DNA of 64,000 bases, from positions 39,866,001-39,930,000 of the forward strand of contig NC_059503.1 of assembly GCF_914767665.1 (NCBI RefSeq), written 5' to 3'. Below, one piece after another: positions 32,201-42,768 of the stretch. The notes below the pieces were generated by a model. The model was given only the letters and a program-made list of their open reading frames with translations, was not told the DNA's origin and did not search any database. Origin of the DNA: Harmonia axyridis (lineage: Eukaryota > Arthropoda > Insecta > Coleoptera > Coccinellidae). The position numbers and the translations under genes were made by a program. The first letter of the stretch is position 1, and each line of letters starts with the position of its first letter.

Positions 32201-35200
32201 TCGAAACTGCATATAATTTTACATCAATTAAAAAAACTACCATAAATCATGGAATGTTTACAAAGATTTGTGAATAAATATAAAAATTAATCAAAAAATG
32301 TAATACCTTTCCTGCATGATTTTGTAAAATCGCTTCAAGCAATCGTATTAAACAAACTGTTTGGATATCTATATAATGATTTAAACTTTATATGTTCTTC
32401 TAGGCTGTTCTGAGTAGAAATGCTCATTACTTGACGCAATATGATGTAGTAAGTGCATGTTTGAATTTTTTCATGCTGATAGCTATAAATAATTCTATTT
32501 ATGCATTGTGGTTGTTCATGGCGTTTTTTATTCTGCATTAATATTTTATCAGCTATATAGAGTGTAACATGAGTGGTTGGCCAGAGCCTAGTGGTGATTG
32601 CAGGTCATTCAGACCTTTCAGAAAAGTGGCTTGTTGTGTATCCTAAGACTGTTAGTTTTGGAGATATAGGGTGATTCATGAAAATTGGTCAAAATACAAC
32701 TTGGAAATCAGCAGTTCGATTTTGTTCAAATTTTGTCAGTTTGTTCACTCCATACAACTCTTCAAAATATTTCATGGAATTTTAATATTTCCATTTAATA
32801 TTATTGCGTTTTTCCTTTAGACAAAATCTATATTGGAGGAATGTCATTATTGCCATGAAATACTGCATAATTCATTCTAATGAATTAAATTTTTACTTTG
32901 AATAGCACACTCTTTTCTTTTTGCTGGTTTTTTTTTTATTTCTTTCGTGAGAATATTTGAAGTTATTAGCTAAAATTTTGAGTTTCATTGCTTGTTCACG
33001 GGACCGTATTTTGAAAAAATCAAATAAGACATGAATTCTTTTGTTTGCTATTTATTTGAAAAAAGTATGCCATTTAATGTGAAAATTGAATTTATTTTGG
33101 TCAATGAACATTATTATATTATTATTAACTTCATTTCACTGAATTATGTATTTTTTCATGACAATAACAACATTCCCTTAATACATGTAAAAAAATTTTA
33201 TTTTTAAGTCTAAACGAAAAAACTCAATAATCTGAATACTGCTCTGAAAGTATTAAAATTACATAAAACGTTTTGAAGGATTGTATAAAATGAACAAACA
33301 CAAAATTTAAACAAAATCGGACTGATGATTTCCAAGTTATGGATTCTGAAATTTAGGCCAATTTCCATGAATCGCCCTGTATCTCCGAAACTAACAGTCT
33401 TAGGATACACAACAAGCTACTTTTCTGAAAGGCCTGGATGATCTGCCACTCATGTTTCACCCTGTATAACAGCATTCCCCATTCTTGAACTTTTGATCTA
33501 TTATTTCAACTAATAAACCTACATTAAATGACAATAATATTTTAAAGATCTCAATTTATCACCTTTCGTTTTGGGTGGTGTAGAATCAAAATTGTACAAA
33601 AAATTACATTTTTTTCAAACAGCCCTGTAACTACCTGAAATAGTTTGGTAAAATTAGTAAAACTAAAAGTTCAATTTAATCAAACGATACAGACGCAAGT
33701 AAAATGAAAACACTGAACTCAAGATCCACAAAATTCGATGGAAATTAAGTTTAGTGTTTTATTTTATATGGATTTAAATCAATTGAGTACCAAATCCATC
33801 AAATTATAGCTACTATTGGATTGTAGAAATATTTGTTCATTTATTACTTCCTCAATTAATGCTTTTGGTGTGGCTTCCACTACATTTTGTTAAACATTTG
33901 AGTAACATTATCTCAATAATGATAATTTTCAGGAAGTGCAACGCAGGTTGACAGAGAGAAGTTTATTGATTCCAACTGGATCAGAACAGGAGAAAGAAGT
34001 AGCAATAGGATTTTTTGGTGCTCTCACTATTCCAGGAGTTATAGAGTTTTCTCTTTGTTTATTCTTCGCTAAACTTGTTAGTTATACCTTCTTATATTGG
34101 CTACCACTATATGTCAATTCATCAAGTAAGTGAATTTATTGACAATAATGACATTGCATATAATTTGCATTACATACATATATGTATATAAATCAGATCT
34201 TCTCTAGAGAAAGTACAATACGAGATATAAGGAAGCACAGTGCCATAAATGTGTTACATTTTATATAAAATTGGCACTTTATTTTTATTTAGTTGTATTC
34301 TGCATTTTTTCTATTTGTACAAGTATTGGAGAATTGAGCATTATCAATTTTTTTACAGCCACTCTGGGAGTATCCGCAAGTGCTGATCTTTCTACATTAT
34401 TTGATGTTGGCGGAATGATGGGTGGAATAGCTGCTGGTGTCTTAAGTGATAATACAGGAATGTCTGCAACAGTATGCACTGGGATGTTGACAATTGCTGC
34501 GCCCTTTGTGAGTTATATGCTTCATATGAGAAATGTTTTCCTGGTTGAAAAGTATTTTCAGTTTTGATAATATGATTGATCTATTATTGAAACTTTCATT
34601 TTAATTGTAATATTTTTCAGATGCTGTTGTATCAAAGTCTTGGTGCAATGAGCTTGGGAACAAATGTTATTCTTTTGCTCATTGTAGGTGGACTTGTTAA
34701 TGGTCCATATGCTTTGATTACCACAGTAGTTTCAACAGAACTTGGTACACATTCTAGTTTGGAGGGAAATTCAAAGGCTTTGGCTACAGTGACTGCTATT
34801 ATTGACGGTACTGGATCTATAGGTGAGAGAAAAGTTTTTGTTTGTTTTGCAATATTATAAATATTTTATTGCTCACACATTAATACATATATACACATAA
34901 TCAAAAGGCCAATGACCCTAGGTCTTTGAATTTGTTTGTAATTATACAATCATATGCATATAAAAAAAACAACACTAACATAATCTTCTAGTCACAAATT
35001 TTTTTTTTGGTTAAAAAACTTTTTCTTCTCCCTTTATTTTATATTTTAAAAACACCATATGTTTAACTGGAAGTTGCTCTAGTCGAGTAATATTTTATTT
35101 CACAAAATTTAATTTTTTTTCATCATTTTAGGTGCTGCTATAGGGCCTCTACTCGCAGGATTTGTATCCAATTACGGTTGGCAAAATGTGTTTTACATGC

Positions 35201-35298
35201 TAATAGTTTCAGACATACTAGCCCTTCTACTTTTATCAAGGTTGACCAAAAATGAAATATTAAAATCTAGATTAGTACGTAGAAGATTTTCAGACTAA
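29238..35298 (+). CDS. Sugar-phosphate exchanger, SLC37 family (SLC37A1/A2-like)
   Basis: A membrane carrier of the major facilitator superfamily. SLC37 proteins exchange glucose 6-phosphate for inorganic phosphate at the endoplasmic reticulum. Ten exons: 29238-29344, 29447-29619, 29681-29901, 29988-30120, 30674-30828, 31050-31145, 33933-34125, 34359-34507, 34621-34822, 35132-35298. All junctions are GT/AG and phases agree, giving 1596 nt and 531 residues, normal for the family. Visible hallmarks are YTCFHMCRKPLSVVKAVLH in the first helix region, WCDWAPF, GWPGVVTVMGNWFG, GVWNCHTSIGNILG, the acidic cytosolic loop with SSGFDSEVDDTE, VEFSLCLFFAKLVSYTFLYW, LSTLFDVGGMMGG, GGLVNGPYALITT and DGTGSIGAAIGPLLAG. 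About twelve membrane segments follow from these. The ATG at 29238 gives the expected short N-terminus. Intron 6 is 2.8 kb and carries two foldback elements. Which SLC37 paralogue it is cannot be decided by eye. Confidence 0.92.
31307..32024. mobile_element. Foldback element in intron 6 of the SLC37 gene
   Basis: 31307-31520 (AATCCATTATTGAATAGG... to ...TATATGGGATACTA) is the inverted counterpart of 31881-32024 (CCATATAAATTAAAACAG... to ...TCAATCATGGATTT). Shared words include GGTTGGAATAAAGTATG and TACTTCTGGTTGAACC. The left arm has a 60-bp insertion (about 31375-31437). The centre contains a LINE 3' tail. Non-coding. Confidence 0.75.
31520..31616 (+). mobile_element. LINE 3' end with TTA microsatellite tail
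   Basis: CTTGACTTCGCTGAGGTTAAAATAAAG followed by (TTA)n up to 31614 is the typical 3' terminus of a jockey/CR1-group LINE. Only the last 100 bp or so are present. Confidence 0.55.
32553..33466. mobile_element. Second foldback MITE in intron 6
   Basis: TATATAGAGTGTAACATGAGTGG near 32553 is mirrored by CCACTCATGTTTCACCCTGTATA ending near 33467. The arms are about 230 bp and share, in opposite orientation, CTTTCAGAAAAGTGGCTTGTTGTG and TCCTAAGACTGTTAGTTT. The ends carry TA, and the right end has the CACCCTGTATA motif seen elsewhere in the window. The centre is AT-rich and non-coding. Confidence 0.8.
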
Positions 35299-35735
35299 AT
35301 ACTGTGATACATTGACTTGAAAGTACAAAATTCGATGGAAATTTTAGATTATTTTTTACATTTGGGTCGAAGTTATTGTATATTTGAATTTCACTCAGAC
35401 ACAATAATTGAGAGATTAGAAAAGTCCATATGTATATAAAAGAGTGATTTTCCAAGTTGATGAGGGGGACTTATGATAATATAAAATTATTCGACTGTAT
35501 TTTAAGCAGTGATGAAATTTTTCTAGTAGCAGATAGATTGATTTTTATACTTCTGACTTGGATATATCAAATTACATATGTATGTATTACATATTCATTT
35601 ATAATTATTGTTAGTATGGATATACTATAACTAAAATTCCAGTCACATCTTATTAATTTATAGTTGATGAATTCAATTGTGTTCATTTAATTTTAGCTTA
35701 TTATACCTAAACTTTTGTGCATGTTTATCTGAGTA

Positions 35736-35741
35736 AATAAA
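35736..35741 (+). promoter_or_regulatory. Polyadenylation signal AATAAA
   Basis: AATAAA lies about 440 bp after the SLC37 stop codon and is followed by AACATG and a T-rich stretch. It is the best 3'-end signal for that gene. Confidence 0.5.
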
Positions 35742-35889
35742 ACATGAAGAAAAAATGTACTACTTTTATTTCTTATAATTCATTGAAACCATTAAAGCTT
35801 TTTTTAGACAATACGCAATATCTACTTAGAGCTTCAGTCTGGCATTGAATTTGAAAATCCTCAAATTCATATTATTAATATGAACTACC

Positions 35890-36690
35890 ATGACATGCCT
35901 GCCGCTGAGAATGACTGTGACAGTTCACAGATGATACAGCATTAGTCTCCCATAAGCGATCCCTATCACAAGTAATAACATCTTTACAAGAACTAACAAA
36001 TACTACGCTGGAATGGTTGGAAAAATGGAAACTATTATTGAACCCTCGCAAGATTGAACTAATGATATTCAACCACAAAATTACCACTACTTCTCCCAAC
36101 ATCACTATCTACCAACTCAACATCTCCCCTAAAGCTAACATAAAATACCTAGGTTGTCAAATAGACCAAAAGCTGAATTTCAAATACCACAGTGACTCGG
36201 TTAAGAAGAGGGTACTCTCCAGAGCTGAAGTTTTTCGCTGCCTTACTTACAAAAACAGGGGTATCAACAAACAAACTGTCGCCAAAATCTATAAGAGTAT
36301 ATACAGACCACTTCTCGATTATGGACACAATCTCTACTTGGGCTGTAGTAGACCAACCATCAGAAAACTACAAACAGCAATGAGGAAAATATCCAAAATT
36401 CGCCATCCCAATAATCCATTGCACAACTCTCCAAACTCAATGCTATAAAATACTTAAAATTGAGCCCATAGAAGATAGATTGGTTAAACTATCCACGAAA
36501 TTCGCCCAAAGGCCGCACAACTGGGAAATACTGGGACCACACTTGAGCCAACGAAGCCAGCATTCCAGTTCTAAAGCAAAATCCCACTAAAAACAGTCAA
36601 AGAACATCTTGAGGAGTTTAGGGACCGTCATGCCCACTCAGTATGTGGTAGTTGCTGATGTCCACCTTATCTGTTTAATTATTATTATTA
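35890..36690 (+). mobile_element. LINE 3' fragment (Jockey group) ending in TTA repeat
   Basis: From about 35912 a frame reads QFTDDTALVSHKR (a T-for-A variant of the FADD catalytic box), then TTLEWLEKWKLLLNPRKIELMIF, KYLGCQIDQKLNFKYH and YRPLLDYGHNLYLGC, reaching 36448 with a 143-codon open piece. Frameshifted C-terminal residues and a 3' UTR follow to the TTATTATTATTA tail at 36678-36690. The frame starts after the first catalytic block, so the copy is 5'-truncated and inactive. Confidence 0.8.
36017..36448 (+). pseudogene. Reverse transcriptase thumb/connection fragment
   Basis: 143 open codons, the largest intact part of the LINE fragment above, cover the region after the catalytic box. 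Motifs are WKLLLNPRKIELMIFN, NIKYLGCQIDQKLNF and IYKSIYRPLLDYG. The ATG at the start is internal to the original ORF. Confidence 0.75.
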
Positions 36691-37886
36691 AACATCATTT
36701 AAGTCTAGGCAATGCCTATAAACTCACAGAAAAAATAAATAAAAAATTTTAAAGAAGAGAACAAGGTAAAGTGCTTGAAAAGCGAAAAATAACAAAGGTT
36801 ATCTGAAAAAAAAATAACAATAAAATTACACACTTTCACTTGAATGCCAAGGTGTTGAAGATACACTCGGGATTCACGGGTGAAGCCAGGATTCAGCCAC
36901 AAGAATGAAAGTCGGACGGTAAAATCCAACATAGGCCATCAGTTCAGGGTATTTGGACAGCAAAGACTGTGCGTTCGTATAGACGATAAACCACTTACCA
37001 GGCTAATTTAGTTTTTTGGCTGTTTGGTATCTGTTATATTAGTGATAACAGGAGTACCAGATAGATATTTTATGTTGATATCAGATTCTCCTGCATTTAT
37101 TCTGCGCTTGAGCTGTTCACGTAACTCGCTAAGTTCCTTGATTTGCATAGGTGTCTTGTCGTCCGAGATGCAGAACTTTTGGCAATCAGGTTTATTTTTA
37201 ACCATCGTTTTATTTTTTATTATTTGTTTTATTTTTCTTAGTAGCAATCATTGGGTTAATGAATGAAACTTTTAAAATCCTAGGACGATCGGTAGAAGAG
37301 GCGCCAATTCTCGCAAATGAGATTCGGTGCGAGTTTGCATCAGGAGCTACACAATCAAGAATTCTCTAAACTACAGACGAATCCTCATTGAAATTCGTCT
37401 CGGGTACACCACGGATCAAAACATTGTGGGATCTCCGAAGATGATCAAGCAGTTCGGATGGTTGTATGCTTGGATTAGGACAGGTACTAGTGGAGAGCTT
37501 AGACTTTTCAAATCTTGACAGCCTCTGATCAGTAGAATCTACAACGTCTCTGATGGACCTGTGGCTCTCAGTCAAGAGATCAATCCTGGAGGAGCAAGTG
37601 GCAATATCCAAACCATGCTGATCAATGGTTTGAGAATGGGTGGCCAAAGTATCGCTGTGGCAAAGTATTTCAGATGAGTGCTTCTTGAGTATGGATTTAC
37701 ACTCAGAAAGATCTGACTGAAGGATTTGTTGATTAGCTTTAATTATGGAAATACAGTAGATATCTTATTCAGTTTTCTCATAGGTAAAGCAAACTGATCT
37801 GAGCTCAGAGAAGCCGACTTTAATTGTTGAGAATCGACCTGCACCGATGAGGAGGATGATTTACCACGAAGAGATCTACCCTCCAT
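36691..37886 (-). mobile_element. LINE piece on the minus strand: ORF1 and start of ORF2
   Basis: Reading the minus strand from 37886: an ORF1 (separate entry), then about 36970-36845 the opening of a LINE endonuclease, IVYTNAQSLLSKYPELMAY, then RPTFILVAESWLHP and a stop. The rest of ORF2 is missing. The remaining 150 bp to the shared (TTA/TAA)n at 36678-36692 look like a 3' UTR, so ORF2 may have suffered a large internal deletion. This element and the plus-strand one before it meet tail to tail at the microsatellite. Confidence 0.65.
37017..37886 (-). pseudogene. LINE ORF1 (nucleic-acid-binding protein) remnant
   Basis: The minus-strand ATG at 37886 opens MEGRSLRGKSSSSSVQVDS. A frameshift near 37770 leads into a coiled-coil stretch ending in ...SLLTESHRSIRDVVDSTDQRL-type heptads (37647-37366). 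The central motif RSHNVLIRGVPETNF is typical of LINE ORF1 proteins (usually NVVIFGVPE). After a stop near 37366 the sequence continues with RISFARIGA and the C-terminal QIKELSELREQLKRRINAGE and NIKYLSGTPVI, the classical ORF1 tail (37017-37190). At least two lesions make it inactive. Confidence 0.7.
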
Positions 37887-38239
37887 CACAAAACGTAGAA
37901 TTTGTTCTGAACAAAGTATAAAGGGCAGATGTTTGTAGCAGGAATAGAATAGGAAAACACAGAATTTCACTCTCTTGGGCCGATAAGAGAGGCTTAAATA
38001 CAGACAGGGTAGGCCACGGAAAAGAGAAGCTAAGCAACAAAGGTAAAGAATAAGAATTGGTGCAAGGACACAATCTGCAGTACAGTGATTGGAATCATAA
38101 AATCACGTAACCACGCGGAAAGGATCCTGCATTCAAACGCCACACGTCGCAATCAAAGATATATGAAATTAGTCATTGATTGATTCACCTCTAGTTGCTA
38201 ACTTTTTTTTTTATACCTTAATGTAACTCAAATTATCAA
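37887..38239. other. Probable LINE 5' UTR or flank, not resolved
   Basis: Less AT-rich than the flanks, with no coding signal. It lies upstream (minus sense) of the ORF1 remnant and may be its 5' UTR. Confidence 0.3.
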
Positions 38240-38378
38240 ATTAGTAACCTACAGACATATATTTTTTTTTTAAATCGAATAATTATATTTATGTTAATTC
38301 ACCTGGCTGCAGGACTAATACTGTCGATGGCCAATTGGCCTTTGGTCAATAAATTGCATATGTTGTTGTTGTTAATAT
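38240..38378 (+). mobile_element. LINE 3' end
   Basis: CTGTCGATGGCCAATTGGCCTTTGG followed by TCAATAAATTG and a TTG/TTA-rich tail (38361-38378) has the form of a LINE 3' terminus. Only the tail end can be recognised. Confidence 0.45.
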
Positions 38379-38379
38379 G

Positions 38380-38630
38380 AACTAACAAGTTTTAATTGGA
38401 TTCTTCACAAAGTAGACCATTCATTCAAAGCGCGGTCCCAGGGGAGGGGGTTACGAAACCCCAAAATGGAACCACCTAACACTTAATATGTGTTTCAATC
38501 AGACAAGGTACGAAATGGTCCCATAAAAAACTAGAAGCCCATAACGGTGAGCCCCCAAAATTTAAGGCTAGGGCTGCCCTTGATTGGTTATGACGTACTT
38601 TGACGAGTACTCAATTAAAACTTGTTAGTT
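38380..38630. mobile_element. 251-bp MITE with AACTAACAAGTTTTAATTG ends
   Basis: AACTAACAAGTTTTAATTG at 38380 is mirrored by CAATTAAAACTTGTTAGTT ending at 38630. The interior is richer in C and G (CCCAGGGGAGGGGGTTACG). The family and target duplication are not clear. Confidence 0.7.
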
Positions 38631-39440
38631 TAGAATTTTATGGCAACACCTCCTGTAATGATAATTATTAATACGTTAAGGAAGAATAATGACAAAAGAG
38701 ACTACTTAATCAATATAATCCAATCAATATTTGGTTAATAATAACATGAATTCTTGCTATCAAACTTCTCTCAATTGCTTCCCCCTCTATTCTGTTTTGA
38801 GGAATTGGAATTCAGTTTTCGATAGGTTTTTTCGCTTTACTGATCTATTAACAGGTAGTGTCTTCATCAATCTCAAATCATTTTTGTTATATACCATGTG
38901 TCCATGTAGTATCCCAGCATTATGTTTAGCACAGGTTTATTTTAAAGCCACAATAGTTTAGGCTGCATCTTCCTTAATGTTTTAAGTGGAAAACAGATAA
39001 AGGCCTATAAATACAGAAAAATTCTTTTAAATATAATTGAATCTAACAAGCTCTCGAGCAACAATGTTTGCCTCCCTTATATAATGTTAGCTGTAGATTT
39101 ATTTTGCATTTTGAATACTTCAAAAGATTAGTATTTAACTGAGTTGTTCGAAACTAAAGTTCGATAACCACTACTACAAACTCCAAAAAGTCTGCGTAGA
39201 TCACATTTACATCTATTTCAAATCAAACATGAGTACCTTATCATTCATAAGGACTATATTGACTATGAATTGAGTTCTTCTCTAAAATTCTTTTTGTTAA
39301 TTGAAATTCATGAAAGCTTAATAGATGGTTTGAAGACATTAAAACTTTGAAGTTTCAATACATAAAAACATTTGTAACTTGAATGGAAATAATGCAATAA
39401 AATAATATTATATTCACAATTCGAAATAATTCATTCAAAA
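38631..39440. other. Intergenic, nothing identified
   Basis: AT-rich, downstream of the PEN-2 gene on the minus strand. No consensus AATAAA is seen in the first 100 bp after its stop on that strand. Confidence 0.4.
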
Positions 39441-39845
39441 TTATCTTCCAAGGGGTATAATAAAAGATATTCTATCAGCAAATTCGCCCCAACTATCTCT
39501 GTTCAATTGGAAGGTTATAATCCAAGCAGTTAATACAATAAGCCATGTTGTAGCTCCAGCTGCTGAATAGATAACAACTGTAAAAATATAAATTAGTGGG
39601 AATTCAGTGATAAGAAATGACTTTACATTTTTTTATTTCTTTTTGTTCAGTGTATTCTGGTTTTCTGAATGCTTCATTGAAGAACCAAATGGTATTAACA
39701 GCCCAAACAAAAGGCAAAAGAGCAAATCCAGCTGAAAAATAACCTTATGAAGAAAAGAAAAACTTGCAGAGTTAAAATAAGTACCTTTGAAATAAGTTCT
39801 ACAGAGAGAAAGTTTTCCTTCATTGGTCATCTTACTAAGATCCAT
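39441..39845 (-). CDS. pen-2: PEN-2, gamma-secretase subunit
   Basis: PEN-2 is the smallest of the four gamma-secretase subunits. It binds presenilin in endomembranes and is needed for presenilin maturation and thus Notch and APP cleavage. Three minus-strand exons, 39785-39845, 39627-39731 and 39441-39577, join in phase 1 at both junctions (AAAG|GTACTT, AAT|GTAAAG; acceptors TTTTTCAG, TTTTACAG). They give 303 nt and 100 residues; human PEN-2 has 101. The start MDLSKMTNEGKLSLCRTYF, the GFALLPFVWAVNTIWFF first membrane helix, the NEAFRKPEYTEQKEIKKF loop, the second helix TWLIVLTAWIITFQL, and the conserved end ISFIIPLGR match the family from end to end. Introns are only 53 and 49 bp. It is convergent with the SLC37 gene. 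An element with a THAP relic lies 100 bp upstream and may limit its promoter. Confidence 0.96.
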
Positions 39846-40247
39846 TTCGAAATAAATGACCTTTTGTTTATTATTATTATTAATATTACTGAACTTTTGA
39901 AAAGTTTCAGGAGAGAAATTGTAATTATATCTAGATCATAGACAATCTAGACCACAGACTACTGATAATATAGTTAAGGAACCGGTTGATTGGCACCGCT
40001 GTGGGCGCTGTTCACAGATAACAGATACCAATATGTGGCGCTGTTGGTCATTTGTTTACGTTTGGTTTGCTGTCATTTTCATTTCAAACTAGAAGCTGAA
40101 ATAAGACGTTGTTCGTTGAAGTAAGTACAATTGCCGTACGTCGTATAAATTAATTTCAAGAAGGAAATATACTTTCAAATTTCAAGGTAAGTGCTTCAAT
40201 CAAACAATTTTCAATATAATAAATAATGCATATTTTATTTTATCAGA

Positions 40248-40358
40248 ATGCCGAAAATAAAGAAATGTTGTGTACCTGGATGTAACGATGAGAAAAGTGT
40301 AAGACTCCAAAGTGTAATTTGGAGCCGAATTATCCAACCAAAAAATTGGAAGAATTAA
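40248..40358 (+). pseudogene. THAP zinc-finger N-terminus, truncated
   Basis: After TTTTATCAG, the ATG at 40248 opens MPKIKKCCVPGCNDEKS, the canonical start of a C2CH THAP domain (first cysteine pair C-x4-C class). The frame stops after 36 codons, before the distal C-x2-H pair, so a folded domain cannot form. It is read as the 5' end of a transposase gene in an internally deleted element. A host THAP gene fragment is the alternative. Confidence 0.55.
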
Positions 40359-40980
40359 GTAGGGAACAAATTTATTGTCAAGAATTGGGGGACATGGATT
40401 TTATTCAAGTACGGCAGTACAAATATGGAATTTCAAATATGGAAAGTTGACAAAACCTGAGCAGTGCGTATCATTTTTATTTAGGCAATCTTTAAATTAC
40501 CTTTTTTTATTATTCCGCGAATTTGTGAAAAGAAAAATAAATTCCTCTTTTTGCTCTGTTGGTACAAGCAGGTAAATGAAATTATGTATGGTACCGAAAC
40601 AAAATTTTATAAATTCCTTCAAACTTCCCCATGCGAAGAATTTGTAGATCCCATCAAATTGAAGGCAAAAAGAATCTTTGATACAAAAAAAAAAAGTATT
40701 CAATGATTCATATTAATCTATTTGTTCATGTTAATTATTTGTTGGTGATACTTATTTATTTTTAATTCATTTATACATACATATGTATATTTATTTGTTA
40801 TATATTATTGTTGAAACTAATTAATTCATTTGTTGTTGTTGATTTTTCATACATATATTGTTTATCTTTTGTTAATTTATTCATTAATAAAATAATTACT
40901 GCTAATTCAATATATTTTTTTTATAACTAACGACTTATATTTCCACAAAATTAAATATCATCCCAGTTATTTATAAAAAA

Positions 40981-41093
40981 ATTCAAATGGTCTTTGGTTA
41001 TCGCAGCACTAATATCCATTTGAATTGCTCAATATCTGGTATTGAGCAATTCAAATGGAGTTTGGAGCTGCGATAACCAAAGACCATTTGAAT
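40981..41093. repeat. 113-bp long hairpin
   Basis: ATTCAAATGGTCTTTGGTTATCGCAGC at 40981 pairs with GCTGCGATAACCAAAGACCATTTGAAT ending at 41093. CCATTTGAATTGCTCAATA pairs with TATTGAGCAATTCAAATGG in the centre. The only unpaired parts are an 8-nt internal loop and the short apex. Confidence 0.85.
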
Positions 41094-41234
41094 TCAAATT
41101 CAAGTATAGGAAAACCACTCATTTCAAACTTCCCGTTTGTCGAGTTAGTTCGAGAACCAGACGCCAGGGAAAGCTATGTTTCAAATAATTCGCTTTAGGG
41201 AGGGAGTGTCCCGTCTATGTTATCTGTAATCTGT

Positions 41235-41291
41235 GGTCTAGACTAAGATGCATAGAATACTATGAATATTCTATGCATCTTAGTCTAGACC
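41235..41291. repeat. 25-bp perfect inverted repeat at the element end
   Basis: GGTCTAGACTAAGATGCATA plus GAATA (41235-41259) pairs perfectly with 41267-41291 across a 7-nt loop. It overlaps the right terminus of the THAP element and repeats its outermost bases in opposite orientation. Confidence 0.85.
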
Positions 41292-41342
41292 AAGTACTGT
41301 AGTAAGTACGGGGTGAAACCGCTAGTGCTAGCATTGGCAACA

Positions 41343-41350
41343 GATGTGAC
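41343..41350. repeat. 8-bp target-site duplication of the outer hAT, left copy
   Basis: GATGTGAC, identical to 52033-52040. Confidence 0.9.
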
Positions 41351-41844
41351 CAGGCCCGACGAGAGGGCGGTACAGCCGGTACAAATTACCGGGGCCCGGG
41401 CTCATGGGGGGCCCGGGCTCGAGCTCCAGCAACAAGAATTTTTTCATTGATATTTATAATTACATAAAAAAATGGAACTGATGAAGATTGTGTGATTCCT
41501 TTCAATCTTATAAAACAACAATGTAAACATTCAAGATTGTCCATGCTATTAGATAGCCTACATAGGCAATCTTGAATACATAAATCAGTACAACATTGCC
41601 TAAAGTATTGCCCCGCTTCAGCTCTACGCTCTGGGTACCGATTCATAAAGATCCCTAGGGAGCAGGATAAGCTAAAACGGACCAAATATTAGGACCCGAT
41701 CGATGATTCGGGTTTCTTCGTGAATCGGCTGTGTCGTACATCCTCGAGTTCCCGAGAATCTGCAACTAAAATCATTACTTGACACTTGTCAACTGTCATG
41801 AATAGACACAGTGACAATACATTTGTCTCTATTTGGGTATATTC

Positions 41845-42768
41845 ATAGACCTAATATCCGATAATAGCCGATAATATTTTTTTATCTAGCGAAATTTATT
41901 TCTTTCCTTTCAGGTAAAGAAGCCTCAATATCATCTATGCAGTTATGGCAAATTTAGAATTTCTACAAATAATAATAATAATAGGCAAATATTATGGAGG
42001 TAAATTTTTTATGGCTGCTTTAATCTATTAAATTTGATTCTATTCGAAATAGATTGAAAGGTGAAATAGATCATGAGTTGGAGAATGGAATAGTATATAA
42101 CCTCAATGCTCAATCCTAATGGTATTTCGATAATCATGGATGAATGAATGTTCTCTTTTATCTAATAAAAATTTTCTGTAGCATAATTTTTCTACCTGAA
42201 GTAAAAGAAATATTACCAATTCAAAAGATGATTGAATCGAATATTACTTATATTCACCTATAGCCAATAAGAGTATTGCTGATTCCTATAAGCAATTATT
42301 TATATGTATATTATATTTCCTTGAGATATCAACGAGTCCAACTCATTGTTACATTAAATCCTGTTCTGTCCCCACAATGTCAGAAAGAAGTATGGTCTAA
42401 AATTTCTCAATTTTCCTGATTCACATGGTAGAAGTTCATCCAAATATATGCCATATTTTATTCCATCATTGAATTAGGCAAATCGAAATGATAAATATAA
42501 AAAAGTATGTAAATTTCATTCTATTCAGTTCATAAAACATATAAATAAATATCATGTCTTTATATCTTTCAATCAGATGATTTTGACATTTGACCATCTC
42601 AGAGTAATAAATCACCTATTTTATTGCTTTTAGGTTCTTTACAGATTTCCATCAGTAGCATCTCTGTTCGAATCAAGAGAAATCATATATTCTTCTCTCT
42701 CTAGGTCTTTCTCCTCTACGAGCTTCTGAAAAATCACGTGACACTCGGTCCATGGATATTAGGTCTAT
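41845..42768. mobile_element. Element nested in the MULE, 10-bp duplication
   Basis: ATAGACCTAATATCC at 41845 is mirrored by GGATATTAGGTCTAT ending at 42768. GGGTATATTC flanks both sides exactly (41835-41844 and 42769-42778). A duplication of about 10 bp again suggests a Mutator-like non-autonomous element. No open frame of note. It includes an (AAT)n microsatellite at 41967-41984. Confidence 0.8.

Larger units (their letters stand above)
39947..41241. mobile_element. Element with CTAGACCACAG termini and a THAP remnant
   Basis: CTAGACCACAGACTACTGATAA at 39947 is mirrored by TTATCTGTAATCTGTGGTCTAG ending at 41241 (about 29 bp, imperfect). Inside is a short THAP-like exon (40248-40358), a splice-like acceptor before it, and a C-terminal-looking stretch (40600-40705). 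Near the right end is a 113-bp hairpin. THAP domains occur in P-element-type transposases, so this may be an internally deleted P-like element. The flanks show no exact 8-bp duplication. Confidence 0.55.

Noticed and set aside
41386..41685. Minus-strand 99-codon ORF
   Set aside because: It crosses the end of the outer hAT, the MITE end and the MULE end, so it cannot be an ancestral gene.
41967..41984. CRISPR-like or functional short repeat
   Set aside because: Plain (AAT)n microsatellite; no spacer structure anywhere in the window, and the genome is eukaryotic.
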